Below are positions 15,424 through 22,517 of a stretch of DNA of 33,564 bases, piece by piece. Made by a program: the position numbers and the translations under genes. Within the stretch, counting starts at the first letter, position 1. Each line of letters starts with the position of its first letter. The notes beneath the pieces were generated by a model that saw only the letters and a program-made list of their open reading frames with translations, did not search any database and was not told the origin of the DNA. The stretch is from CAKOSP01 sp964369845 (GTDB lineage: Bacteria; Bacillota_I; Bacilli_A; RF39; UBA660), in NCBI GenBank assembly GCA_964369845.1, contig CAYJFJ010000011.1, forward strand, positions 1-33,564. Reading direction: 5' to 3'.

Positions 15424-17232
15424 ATGGATAAAACTAAAAATAGCAGTAAACACAAAATTAATTTAACTAATCTATATGAAAATGATAAAGAATTTAATTT
15501 AGAATGCATTATGGTAGATAAATTAATGGAAAAAATAAAAAAATATAAAAATCATGTGCTGGATTCTAGTGATAAACTATGTGAAGTTTTGAAACTAGAT
15601 AGTGAGATAGGTTTTTATTTAGAAAAACTTTATGTATATGCACATATAAATAATGATTTAAATTTAAGTGATGCTAAATGGAATAAAAACTTTGCTAAGG
15701 TGAGTTCTCTTTATTCAAAATACAGTTTACTTTCATCTTTCTTGGTACCTGAACTTTTAGAAAAAGATTTTAAATTTGTTAAAACATATATAGCAGAAAA
15801 TGAATATTTAAAAAATTATGAATATACACTTAAATTAATTTATAGATCTAAGAAACATATACTTAGCGCGAATGATGAAAGCATTGTTTCGAAGTTTAAT
15901 AAAATTAATAAAAGTACAATAGATTCTATTACTAAATTATTAAATGTTGAATGCACTTATGAAGAAGTTTTAAACGATGATAATGTATTGGAAAAAGTTC
16001 ATAGTGGAAATTTAGAATGCTTTTTATTTAGTAAAAATAGAGAAGTAAGAAAAAATGCTTTCAATAGTTTTTATAAATCTTTAGGAAGTATAAATTTAAC
16101 TATTTCTTCACTAATAAATGGTGTTGTTGAATATAATAATGCTGTAAGTGGACTTAAAAAATATCCTAATTATTTAGATATGAGTTTAGATGTAAATGAT
16201 GTTGATGTTAAAATTTATGATAATTTAATTAAAAATGTTTCTAAAAAGTTACCTCTTTTTGATAAATATTGGGATTTTAAAAGAAGTATCTTAAAATTAT
16301 CTAAACTAAAGTTATATGATTTAAATGTAAGAGTGAATAATTCACTTGATAAAAAATATACATTTGATGAAGCTAGAGATATCGCTTTATCTGCACTTCT
16401 TATTTTCGGAAAAGATTATAGTGATATGGTTAATAAAATTTTTAGTGAATCTTGGATTGACGCTAGTTTGTCGGAAAATAAAAAAATGATTTCTTATACG
16501 ACAGCTGCTTATGCTACTAATCCATATATATTTTTGAATTACAATGGAACATATAAAGATATATCTACACTTGTTCATGAAATAGGTCATGCTATGCATT
16601 TTCACTATTCTAAAGAAAGCAATGAATTTTGTAATTATGACAATAATATTTTTGTGGCAGAAGTTGCTAGTCAAGTTAATGAAATTTTATTAAGTAAGTA
16701 TATGCTTAATAAATGTAAGAGTAAAGAAGAGAAATTATCTTTACTTGAAGATAAGTTAAATGATTTTGAATTTACTATGAGAAAAGCTACTATGAGTGCT
16801 GAATTTGAAAAAATGATTTTTGATTATAATAAAAAAGAAGGAACACTAAGTAGCGAAATTTTATCTAATATGCAGCTGAAACTCGCTCATAAATATTATG
16901 GTGAGAATATAGAAATCGATGATGCATTTAAATATGATTGGATAAGATTATCTCAAATGTTTGGTAAGTTTTATGTCTATCAATATGCAACTGGTTATGT
17001 TGCGGCTTTAGAAATTGCTGAGTCTATCTGGAATAAAGTAGATGGAGCATTCGAAAATTACATTAAGTTTTTATCACTTGGTTCTAAAATGGATCCTGTT
17101 TCTAGCCTGAAAGTAGCTGGAATTGATATGAATGGAAGTAAAATATATACTAATGCTTTTAAATATTTTGAAAAAACATTAGACGAATATAAAAAAATAT
17201 ACAGTAGTAAGGAAGATACAATAAATGAATAA
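15424..17232 (+). CDS. M3-family oligoendopeptidase (PepF-like)
   Basis: A 602-residue cytoplasmic zinc metallopeptidase that cuts short peptides. The zinc site is HEIGH (H385, E386, H389, in TLVHEIGHAMH) with the third ligand E413 in FVAEVASQVNE, the spacing of the M3 family. The C-terminal helical part includes QYATGYVAALEIAESIW, a typical PepF block. The start ATG 15424 follows AAAGGG. It sits between dnaK and dnaJ and its 3' end overlaps dnaJ by 8 bases, so it is transcribed from the heat-shock promoter unless the upstream hairpin stops transcription. The N-terminal half is Lys/Asn-rich and less conserved. PepF is the closest well-known relative; exact specificity cannot be told. Confidence 0.9.
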   Translation: MDKTKNSSKHKINLTNLYENDKEFNLECIMVDKLMEKIKKYKNHVLDSSDKLCEVLKLDSEIGFYLEKLYVYAHINNDLNLSDAKWNKNFAKVSSLYSKYSLLSSFLVPELLEKDFKFVKTYIAENEYLKNYEYTLKLIYRSKKHILSANDESIVSKFNKINKSTIDSITKLLNVECTYEEVLNDDNVLEKVHSGNLECFLFSKNREVRKNAFNSFYKSLGSINLTISSLINGVVEYNNAVSGLKKYPNYLDMSLDVNDVDVKIYDNLIKNVSKKLPLFDKYWDFKRSILKLSKLKLYDLNVRVNNSLDKKYTFDEARDIALSALLIFGKDYSDMVNKIFSESWIDASLSENKKMISYTTAAYATNPYIFLNYNGTYKDISTLVHEIGHAMHFHYSKESNEFCNYDNNIFVAEVASQVNEILLSKYMLNKCKSKEEKLSLLEDKLNDFEFTMRKATMSAEFEKMIFDYNKKEGTLSSEILSNMQLKLAHKYYGENIEIDDAFKYDWIRLSQMFGKFYVYQYATGYVAALEIAESIWNKVDGAFENYIKFLSLGSKMDPVSSLKVAGIDMNGSKIYTNAFKYFEKTLDEYKKIYSSKEDTINE

Positions 17233-18358
17233 AAAAGATTATTATGAGGTGCTTGGAGTTAGTAAAACTGCATCAGATGCAGAAATTAAGTCAGCATTTC
17301 GTAAATTAGCTAAAGAATATCATCCAGACAAAAATAAAAGTGAAGGTGCTGAAGCTAAATTTAAAGAAATTGGTGAAGCATACTCTGTTTTATCTGATTC
17401 TGGGAAAAGAAAAAATTATGATCAATTTGGTCATGCAGGAACAAATGCATCTGGAGCTGGTGGCTTTGGAGGCTTTGGAGGTGGTTTCGGCGGCTTTGAT
17501 GCTGGTGATATTGACCTAGATTCTGTTTTTAGAGACTTTTTTGGAGGAGGCTTTGGTGGTTTTGGTGGTTCATCAAGATCAAAAACTCAAGCTAGAAAAG
17601 GATCTGATATAAGATATAGAATAAACTTAAGTTTTGAAGAAGCTATTTTTGGATGTGAAAAAGAACTTAAATTAGACTTGGAAGATGATTGTGATAAATG
17701 TTCTGGGAAAGGTGGTTTTGGTGAAAAAACTTGTTCTACTTGTGGTGGAGCTGGTAAAGTAATTCAAGAGCAAGCTACTTTATTTGGAGTTGTTCAATCA
17801 CAAAAAACTTGTCCTACGTGTAAAGGTTTAGGTAAATCATTTGAAGAAAAATGTTCTAAATGTAGAGGTGAGGGAAGAGTTAAAAAAGAAAAAACTATTT
17901 CTGTAACTGTGCCTGAGGGAATTGATGAAGGTCATGAACTTAGAATTAGCGGTAAAGGAGAAAAAGGTTATAATGGTGGACCAAATGGTGATATTTACTT
18001 ACAATTCCATGTAGAAGATCATCCTTTATATGAACGTGAGGGAACAGATATTTACTTAGAAGTACCTATTACAGTAGCAGAAGCTGCTTTAGGTATAAAA
18101 AAAGAAATACCTACACTTACAGGAAAAGTTGTTTTAGAAATTGATCCAGGAACACAAAATTACACTAAACTTAAACTTAAAGGAAAAGGTGTGAAAAGTA
18201 TTAGAGGAATGCATAAAGGTGATATGTATGCTGTTATTAATATAATTGTTCCTACGAAACTTTCAAAAAAACAAAAAGAATTATTTAAAGAACTTTCTGA
18301 AAGTGGTATTGCTGATGAAAAAGATTTTAAAAAATTTGATAAATATTTAGATAACTAA
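17225..18358 (+). CDS. dnaJ: Co-chaperone DnaJ (Hsp40)
   Basis: Stimulates the DnaK ATPase and delivers substrates. The J domain (residues 1-70) carries the HPD motif at 33-35. A Gly/Phe-rich linker follows (about 75-120). Four zinc-binding repeats come next: CDKCSGKG (from about residue 156), CSTCGGAG, CPTCKGLG and CSKCRGEG. The C-terminal substrate-binding domains include VTVPEGIDEGHELRISGKGE. At 377 residues it is full length. The ATG lies within the last codons of the peptidase gene, so translation is coupled. It closes the operon, with a terminator at its stop. Confidence 0.97.
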   Translation: MNKKDYYEVLGVSKTASDAEIKSAFRKLAKEYHPDKNKSEGAEAKFKEIGEAYSVLSDSGKRKNYDQFGHAGTNASGAGGFGGFGGGFGGFDAGDIDLDSVFRDFFGGGFGGFGGSSRSKTQARKGSDIRYRINLSFEEAIFGCEKELKLDLEDDCDKCSGKGGFGEKTCSTCGGAGKVIQEQATLFGVVQSQKTCPTCKGLGKSFEEKCSKCRGEGRVKKEKTISVTVPEGIDEGHELRISGKGEKGYNGGPNGDIYLQFHVEDHPLYEREGTDIYLEVPITVAEAALGIKKEIPTLTGKVVLEIDPGTQNYTKLKLKGKGVKSIRGMHKGDMYAVINIIVPTKLSKKQKELFKELSESGIADEKDFKKFDKYLDN

Positions 18359-18374
18359 TGTAAGTTATCTTTTT
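18349..18374 (+). terminator. Rho-independent terminator of the dnaK operon
   Basis: Stem AGATAACT (18349-18356) and AGTTATCT (18363-18370) with a 6-base loop, followed by T residues to 18374. It overlaps the dnaJ stop. Confidence 0.85.
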
Positions 18375-18397
18375 ATTTGCTTTTAATACTGTTTTGT

Positions 18398-18426
18398 TTG
18401 ACAAAATGCATATATCCTAGTAAACT
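18398..18426 (+). promoter_or_regulatory. Promoter of the second surface protein
   Basis: Perfect TTGACA (18398-18403), 17 bases, then TAAACT (18421-18426). Transcription would begin near 18433, some 15 bases before ATG 18448. Confidence 0.65.
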
Positions 18427-18447
18427 TTAAATATAGGATAGATAAAT

Positions 18448-19683
18448 ATGGATGATATAAAAGTAAATATGAAAAAAATATTTAAAATACCTCTTTTTAT
18501 AATAGCAGTTTTAATAGTACTATGCGTGTTGTTATTTTTAAGTTATATTTTATTTTTTAAAGACATTTTAGAGCAAACGGTGGTAGTTGATACGCCACTT
18601 TCAATAAATTATTTGGATTCACAGTCGTTTGATGAAGGAAATAATAAAAATATAAATTTTTCGGTTACTAACGATGGATCGGAAGTTGTATATTATGAAA
18701 TTTCTTTTTCTAAAGTAGTTAGTTCTTCAGATATAAGTTTTAATATTGCTGGAGATAACGATTTAATTATTGATGGAATTATAGAAGAAGGTAATGTGCA
18801 TGAACCAATTGCTATAAGCCCACAGCAAACACATGATTATATTTTAAATGTAGATTATCAGCCTGGTGATGTTTTAAAAGGGCAGTTAAATGTTCAAAAG
18901 TACTTAGAAGAAGATATGTTTTTTAAAGATACTATTTTATCTCTTAATACACTTAATGAAGCTACTACTAAAGTAGGAAGTGAAGTTGCTATTTTAGATG
19001 AAGGACTTATTAAAAATGAAGATACTAATGGTCTAAGTTATTTTTTTAGAGGGGCTAGTTCATCTAATTATGTTAATTTTGCAAACTTTACTTGGAGAAT
19101 AGTAAAAATTAATTCAGATGGAAGTATTAAGTTAATTTTAGATGGTGATTTATCTGATAATACCTCTTATTATATTGGAACTAGTTCAAGTGATTTTGTA
19201 GGTTCAAATGTTAATGAAGTTTTAACTAGTTGGTATAGTCAAAATTTAAATTTATATACTGATATAATTACAAATCATAAGTTTTGCTCTGATAATTCAC
19301 TTGTTAATAATAATCAAACCTTTGCAGCTTATAATAGAGCATCTGTTGATATGATTGCAACATATGAGTGCTTAGGTACTCTTATAAACTCTAAGATAGG
19401 ACTTTTAACTGTTGATGAAGTTATGTTTGCTGGTGGCAGTGTAACTGCAGATAATACCTCTTATTATTTAAAAAATGATGATGTTGAAACTAGTTTTTAT
19501 TTAATGAGCGGGGCTAAAGAAAGTACCTCTTATTATCCGTTTGTAGTTTCTAGTCAAGGAAAAATAGAATCTACTTCTCTTGGATCATTAGTCAGATCTG
19601 TAAGACCTGTAATTAATATTGATGGTAATGTAGAAGTTGACGGTATCGGAACAGTAGATAATCCGTTTATAATTGTTAACTAG
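18448..19683 (+). CDS. Membrane-anchored surface protein; paralogue of the 10224 protein's C-terminal module
   Basis: A 411-residue protein with a basic start, one hydrophobic helix at about residues 13-37 (IPLFIIAVLIVLCVLLFLSY) and a long outside part. The middle looks like a beta-sandwich (FSVTNDGSEVVYYEISF). From FRGASSSNYVNF the order matches the 10224 protein: W-R-I, then I-G-L-L, then a stretch ending S-V-R-P-V-I-N-I and G-I-G-T-V-D-N-P-F. Unlike that gene, its 3' end has normal AT-rich codon use. It is monocistronic, with its own promoter and a strong terminator, and directly follows the chaperone operon. Function unknown; ligand binding at the cell surface is inferred. Confidence 0.65.
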   Translation: MDDIKVNMKKIFKIPLFIIAVLIVLCVLLFLSYILFFKDILEQTVVVDTPLSINYLDSQSFDEGNNKNINFSVTNDGSEVVYYEISFSKVVSSSDISFNIAGDNDLIIDGIIEEGNVHEPIAISPQQTHDYILNVDYQPGDVLKGQLNVQKYLEEDMFFKDTILSLNTLNEATTKVGSEVAILDEGLIKNEDTNGLSYFFRGASSSNYVNFANFTWRIVKINSDGSIKLILDGDLSDNTSYYIGTSSSDFVGSNVNEVLTSWYSQNLNLYTDIITNHKFCSDNSLVNNNQTFAAYNRASVDMIATYECLGTLINSKIGLLTVDEVMFAGGSVTADNTSYYLKNDDVETSFYLMSGAKESTSYYPFVVSSQGKIESTSLGSLVRSVRPVINIDGNVEVDGIGTVDNPFIIVN

Positions 19684-19693
19684 TAGACATTTT

Positions 19694-19731
19694 AAATGTA
19701 AATATTCATGTGAAATATTTGCATTTTTTTT
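19694..19731 (+). terminator. Strong rho-independent terminator
   Basis: A 13-bp stem with one G-T wobble (19694-19706 with 19714-19726), a short loop and a run of T residues to 19731. Confidence 0.9.
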
Positions 19732-19769
19732 GTAAAATTGATAAAATATATTTATGAGGTCGAAATAAT

Positions 19770-20249
19770 ATGGAAATACTTAGTGATATAAATAAATTTG
19801 TTCAAACATTAACTTTTGTGGATTTTGTTTTTTTCTTTGCAGTAGTAGTATTAATAATATTAATTATTGCTCTAGTTTACTTCATAAGAGTTAATGAAGA
19901 AGTTTTGAGAAAAGAAAATGAAAAACCTAAAAGTGAACTTGAAATGATTAAAGATGCTATTAGTAGTGAGTCAAAAGAAAAAAATGTAATTATGTCTACA
20001 TTTGAAAAAGAGCAAGAAGATAAAGCTATTATTAGTTATGAAGAACTTTTAAATAAAAGTAAAAATTATGGTATTAATTATTTAGAAGAAAAAGAAGTAG
20101 ATGGTTTAACAATAAAAAAAGTTAATTTAAGTGATATGTATACTAAAGAAGAAGAGCCAAAAACTGTTGAACCTATTAGAGTAGTTAGTTATAAAAAAGA
20201 AGAAGAATTTTTAGTAGCTTTAAAAAACTTAAAATCATTATTAAGTTAG
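19770..20249 (+). CDS. Unknown small membrane protein with cytoplasmic tail
   Basis: A 159-residue protein with one strong hydrophobic helix at about residues 17-40 (VDFVFFFAVVVLIILIIALVYFI) and a charged, helical C-terminal part rich in Glu and Lys. No enzymatic motif. AGGT lies upstream of ATG 19770. It ends 12 bases before mtaB and is likely its partner in one transcript. I do not recognise the family; the shape suits a membrane-linked adaptor or divisome-type accessory protein, but that is guesswork. Confidence 0.65.
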   Translation: MEILSDINKFVQTLTFVDFVFFFAVVVLIILIIALVYFIRVNEEVLRKENEKPKSELEMIKDAISSESKEKNVIMSTFEKEQEDKAIISYEELLNKSKNYGINYLEEKEVDGLTIKKVNLSDMYTKEEEPKTVEPIRVVSYKKEEEFLVALKNLKSLLS

Positions 20250-20261
20250 TCAGGAGGAATT

Positions 20262-21512
20262 ATGTTATTTTATATTGAAACACTTGGATGTAAAGTAAAT
20301 ATGTATGAATCTAATTTTATTAGTGAAACCTTTATTAAAAAAGGTTTTTTAAAAACAGAAGAAATTGAAAAAGCAAATGTTATGATATTGAACACTTGCT
20401 CAGTTACAAATACATCTGATAGTAAATGTATGAAAGTGGCTAGATCTATGAGACGCAAAAATAAAGATGCTGTTTTTGTTATTTGTGGTTGTAGTGTTCA
20501 AAATGATGTTGAAATTTATAAAGAGTTGCAAGCTGATATACTACTAGGAACTAAAAATAAAAGTAAAATAGTAGATATGGTTAATAATTATTTAAAAGAT
20601 AAAACTGTTTATGATGATATTGATTTGAGTTTAGATTATGAATTTGAAGATATGTCGATAGAAAATTTTAATCAAACAAGAGCATATATAAAAATTCAAG
20701 ATGGTTGTGAAAATTATTGTTCATACTGCGTTATTCCATTTGTACGTGGGAAATTAAGATTTAAAAAATACGATGAGGTTTTAATTGAGGCTAAAAAACT
20801 AATAGAAAATAATTATAAAGAAATTGTTTTAACTGGCATTCATACTGGGTCTTATATATATGAGGATAAAAATCTAGTAGATTTAATTAATGATTTATCT
20901 AATCTTGAAGGACTTGAAAGAATTAGGCTTTCAAGTATAGAGATTACTGAACTTAAAGAAGATTTTATGAATCTTCTTAAAAATAATAAAGTGCTTTGTG
21001 ATAATCTTCATATACCACTTCAAGCAGGAAGTAATGAAATACTTAAAATAATGAATAGAAAATATGATTTGGATTTTTTTAGAAAAATAATAGCAGATAT
21101 AAGAAATATTAGAGAAGATATTTATATATCTACTGATGTAATAGTTGGTCATCCTTATGAAACAGAAGAGTTATTTGAAAAGACTTTAGAGTTTTGCAAA
21201 GAAATTAAATTCAGCAAAATACATGTTTTTTCTTATTCTGATAGGAATGGAACTGCTGCATCGAAAATGCCAAATCACGTTAATCAAAGTGATATAAAAA
21301 AACGTTCTACTAAGCTTTTAGAACTTGGAAAAGAACTTGAAAAAGAATATAATCGTAAATTTATTGGAAGTACTTTAAAAGTTTTGATAGAAGAAAAAAA
21401 ATCTGATTATACAACAGGGCATACTAATAATTTTTTGAAAATTAAATGTGATAAAGATTTTTGTAAAAATGAAATTTATGATGTAAAAATTGATATAAAT
21501 AATATATTTTAG
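20262..21512 (+). CDS. mtaB: tRNA threonylcarbamoyladenosine methylthiotransferase MtaB
   Basis: A radical-SAM enzyme that adds a methylthio group to t6A at position 37 of tRNAs reading ANN codons. The N-terminal methylthiotransferase domain has the cluster cysteines C10 (TLGCKVN), C46 (NTCSVTN) and C77 (ICGCSVQ). The radical SAM site is C149, C153 and C156 (CENYCSYC). TLGCKVN and NTCSVTNTSD mark MtaB rather than MiaB. The C-terminal TRAM-like part is short (about 60 residues). At 416 residues it is near normal length. Strong CAGGAGG before ATG 20262. Confidence 0.93.
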   Translation: MLFYIETLGCKVNMYESNFISETFIKKGFLKTEEIEKANVMILNTCSVTNTSDSKCMKVARSMRRKNKDAVFVICGCSVQNDVEIYKELQADILLGTKNKSKIVDMVNNYLKDKTVYDDIDLSLDYEFEDMSIENFNQTRAYIKIQDGCENYCSYCVIPFVRGKLRFKKYDEVLIEAKKLIENNYKEIVLTGIHTGSYIYEDKNLVDLINDLSNLEGLERIRLSSIEITELKEDFMNLLKNNKVLCDNLHIPLQAGSNEILKIMNRKYDLDFFRKIIADIRNIREDIYISTDVIVGHPYETEELFEKTLEFCKEIKFSKIHVFSYSDRNGTAASKMPNHVNQSDIKKRSTKLLELGKELEKEYNRKFIGSTLKVLIEEKKSDYTTGHTNNFLKIKCDKDFCKNEIYDVKIDINNIF

Positions 21513-21521
21513 GAGATATGT

Positions 21522-22268
21522 ATGGATAATAAAGAATTGCAATTAATTGATATAAGTCGCAAAAATAAGAAAAATGAAGAAATACAATTAATTGATATAA
21601 ATAGAGAAAAAAAGAAAAAATACGCTTCAACTAGAAGAAGTGCTAGTAAAAAGAAAAAAACTAGAGTTCATGGTAAAGTAATTGTAGGAGCTGCTGCAGT
21701 TGTAGCTTTAGTTAATTATGGTAATATAAAAGAATTTATCGAAAACACTTGGGTTAGTAACTTTGGATTTATTCCTACTACTTTGGATAATTCTATTGAT
21801 TATTCTGAGCAAGGTGATGATTTAATCCAAGTAGATTATAATATGTCATATACATCTAATCAAGTTTTATCTCTTTTATCTGGTAATGGTGAGTCTGCTA
21901 ATCTTAATGATCTTTGTGTAGCTATTTGTAGCGCTGAGGCGTATTTTGGTGATAATTTCCAGTATAAAATGGGTGATGATAATTATTCTGTTGTTCATCA
22001 TGAAATAAGTGTTGAATCAGTTTTTCCAGATAAAGATAAGGAAATTGTGTTAGCAAAAGATAGATTTGCTGAAGAACTTATGAGTAGAGCAGGATTTTCT
22101 AGTATAGATACATATGATGAAGCTAGAGCTTACTTAGCAAAAAATTTACTCGATTTAGGAGTAGATGAAAAAGATATCGATACTCATATATTTAAACTTA
22201 TTAAAATGCAAAATGAATTACTTGAATATAATAAAGTATTGATGGGAGAAAATAATAATGTCAGATAA
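21522..22268 (+). CDS. Unknown protein with N-terminal 15-residue repeat and one membrane helix
   Basis: A 248-residue protein. The N-terminus holds two copies of a unit that begins QLIDI-S/N-R and is rich in Lys/Asn; the copies lie exactly 15 codons apart. A very basic stretch follows (RRSASKKKKTRVHGK), then one hydrophobic helix (VIVGAAAVVALV). The outer part is acidic, with several short helices (SLLSGNGESANLNDLCVAI). The basic stretch before the helix predicts the N-terminus inside and the C-terminus outside. AGGAGA precedes ATG 21522. Its end overlaps the next gene by 11 bases. Family not recognised. Confidence 0.65.
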   Translation: MDNKELQLIDISRKNKKNEEIQLIDINREKKKKYASTRRSASKKKKTRVHGKVIVGAAAVVALVNYGNIKEFIENTWVSNFGFIPTTLDNSIDYSEQGDDLIQVDYNMSYTSNQVLSLLSGNGESANLNDLCVAICSAEAYFGDNFQYKMGDDNYSVVHHEISVESVFPDKDKEIVLAKDRFAEELMSRAGFSSIDTYDEARAYLAKNLLDLGVDEKDIDTHIFKLIKMQNELLEYNKVLMGENNNVR

Positions 22269-22464
22269 CAAAATAATTAAATTTTCTGATGAATCAGTTT
22301 TTGCTGTTGCTCATCAAATACATGAATATCTATGTTTAGTAAATTTAAAAGATGACTCAGATATTATTTTTGCTAAAATGGTAGATAATGAAGTTAGTGA
22401 GCTTGAATCTGAGGAACTTTCTATAGCAGTAAACTTGTTTAAAGACAAATTAAATAATGAGTGA
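22258..22464 (+). CDS. Small unknown acidic protein
   Basis: A 68-residue protein rich in Asp/Glu, with predicted helices (VFAVAHQIHEYLCLV and LESEELSIAVNLFKDKL). The start ATG 22258 lies in the end of the preceding gene, with GGGAGA upstream as ribosome binding site. The TGA stop lies within the terminator stem, which supports TGA being a normal stop in this organism. Function unknown; co-translation with the upstream gene suggests they work together. Confidence 0.6.
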   Translation: MSDNKIIKFSDESVFAVAHQIHEYLCLVNLKDDSDIIFAKMVDNEVSELESEELSIAVNLFKDKLNNE

Positions 22465-22478
22465 GTAATCACTTTTTT
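22459..22478 (+). terminator. Rho-independent terminator
   Basis: Stem AGTGA (22460-22464) and TCACT (22469-22473), loop GTAA, then T residues to 22478. The stem is short (5-6 bp). Confidence 0.7.
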
Positions 22479-22492
22479 ATTTTCGACTTTTT

Positions 22493-22501
22493 TGTTATAA
22501 T
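22493..22501 (+). promoter_or_regulatory. Extended -10 promoter of recD2
   Basis: TGTTATAAT: TGn followed by perfect TATAAT (22496-22501), with no good -35. The start of transcription would be near 22508, only about 10 bases before ATG 22518, so the leader is very short. Confidence 0.55.
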
Positions 22502-22517
22502 TGGTTAAGGAGAGTCT

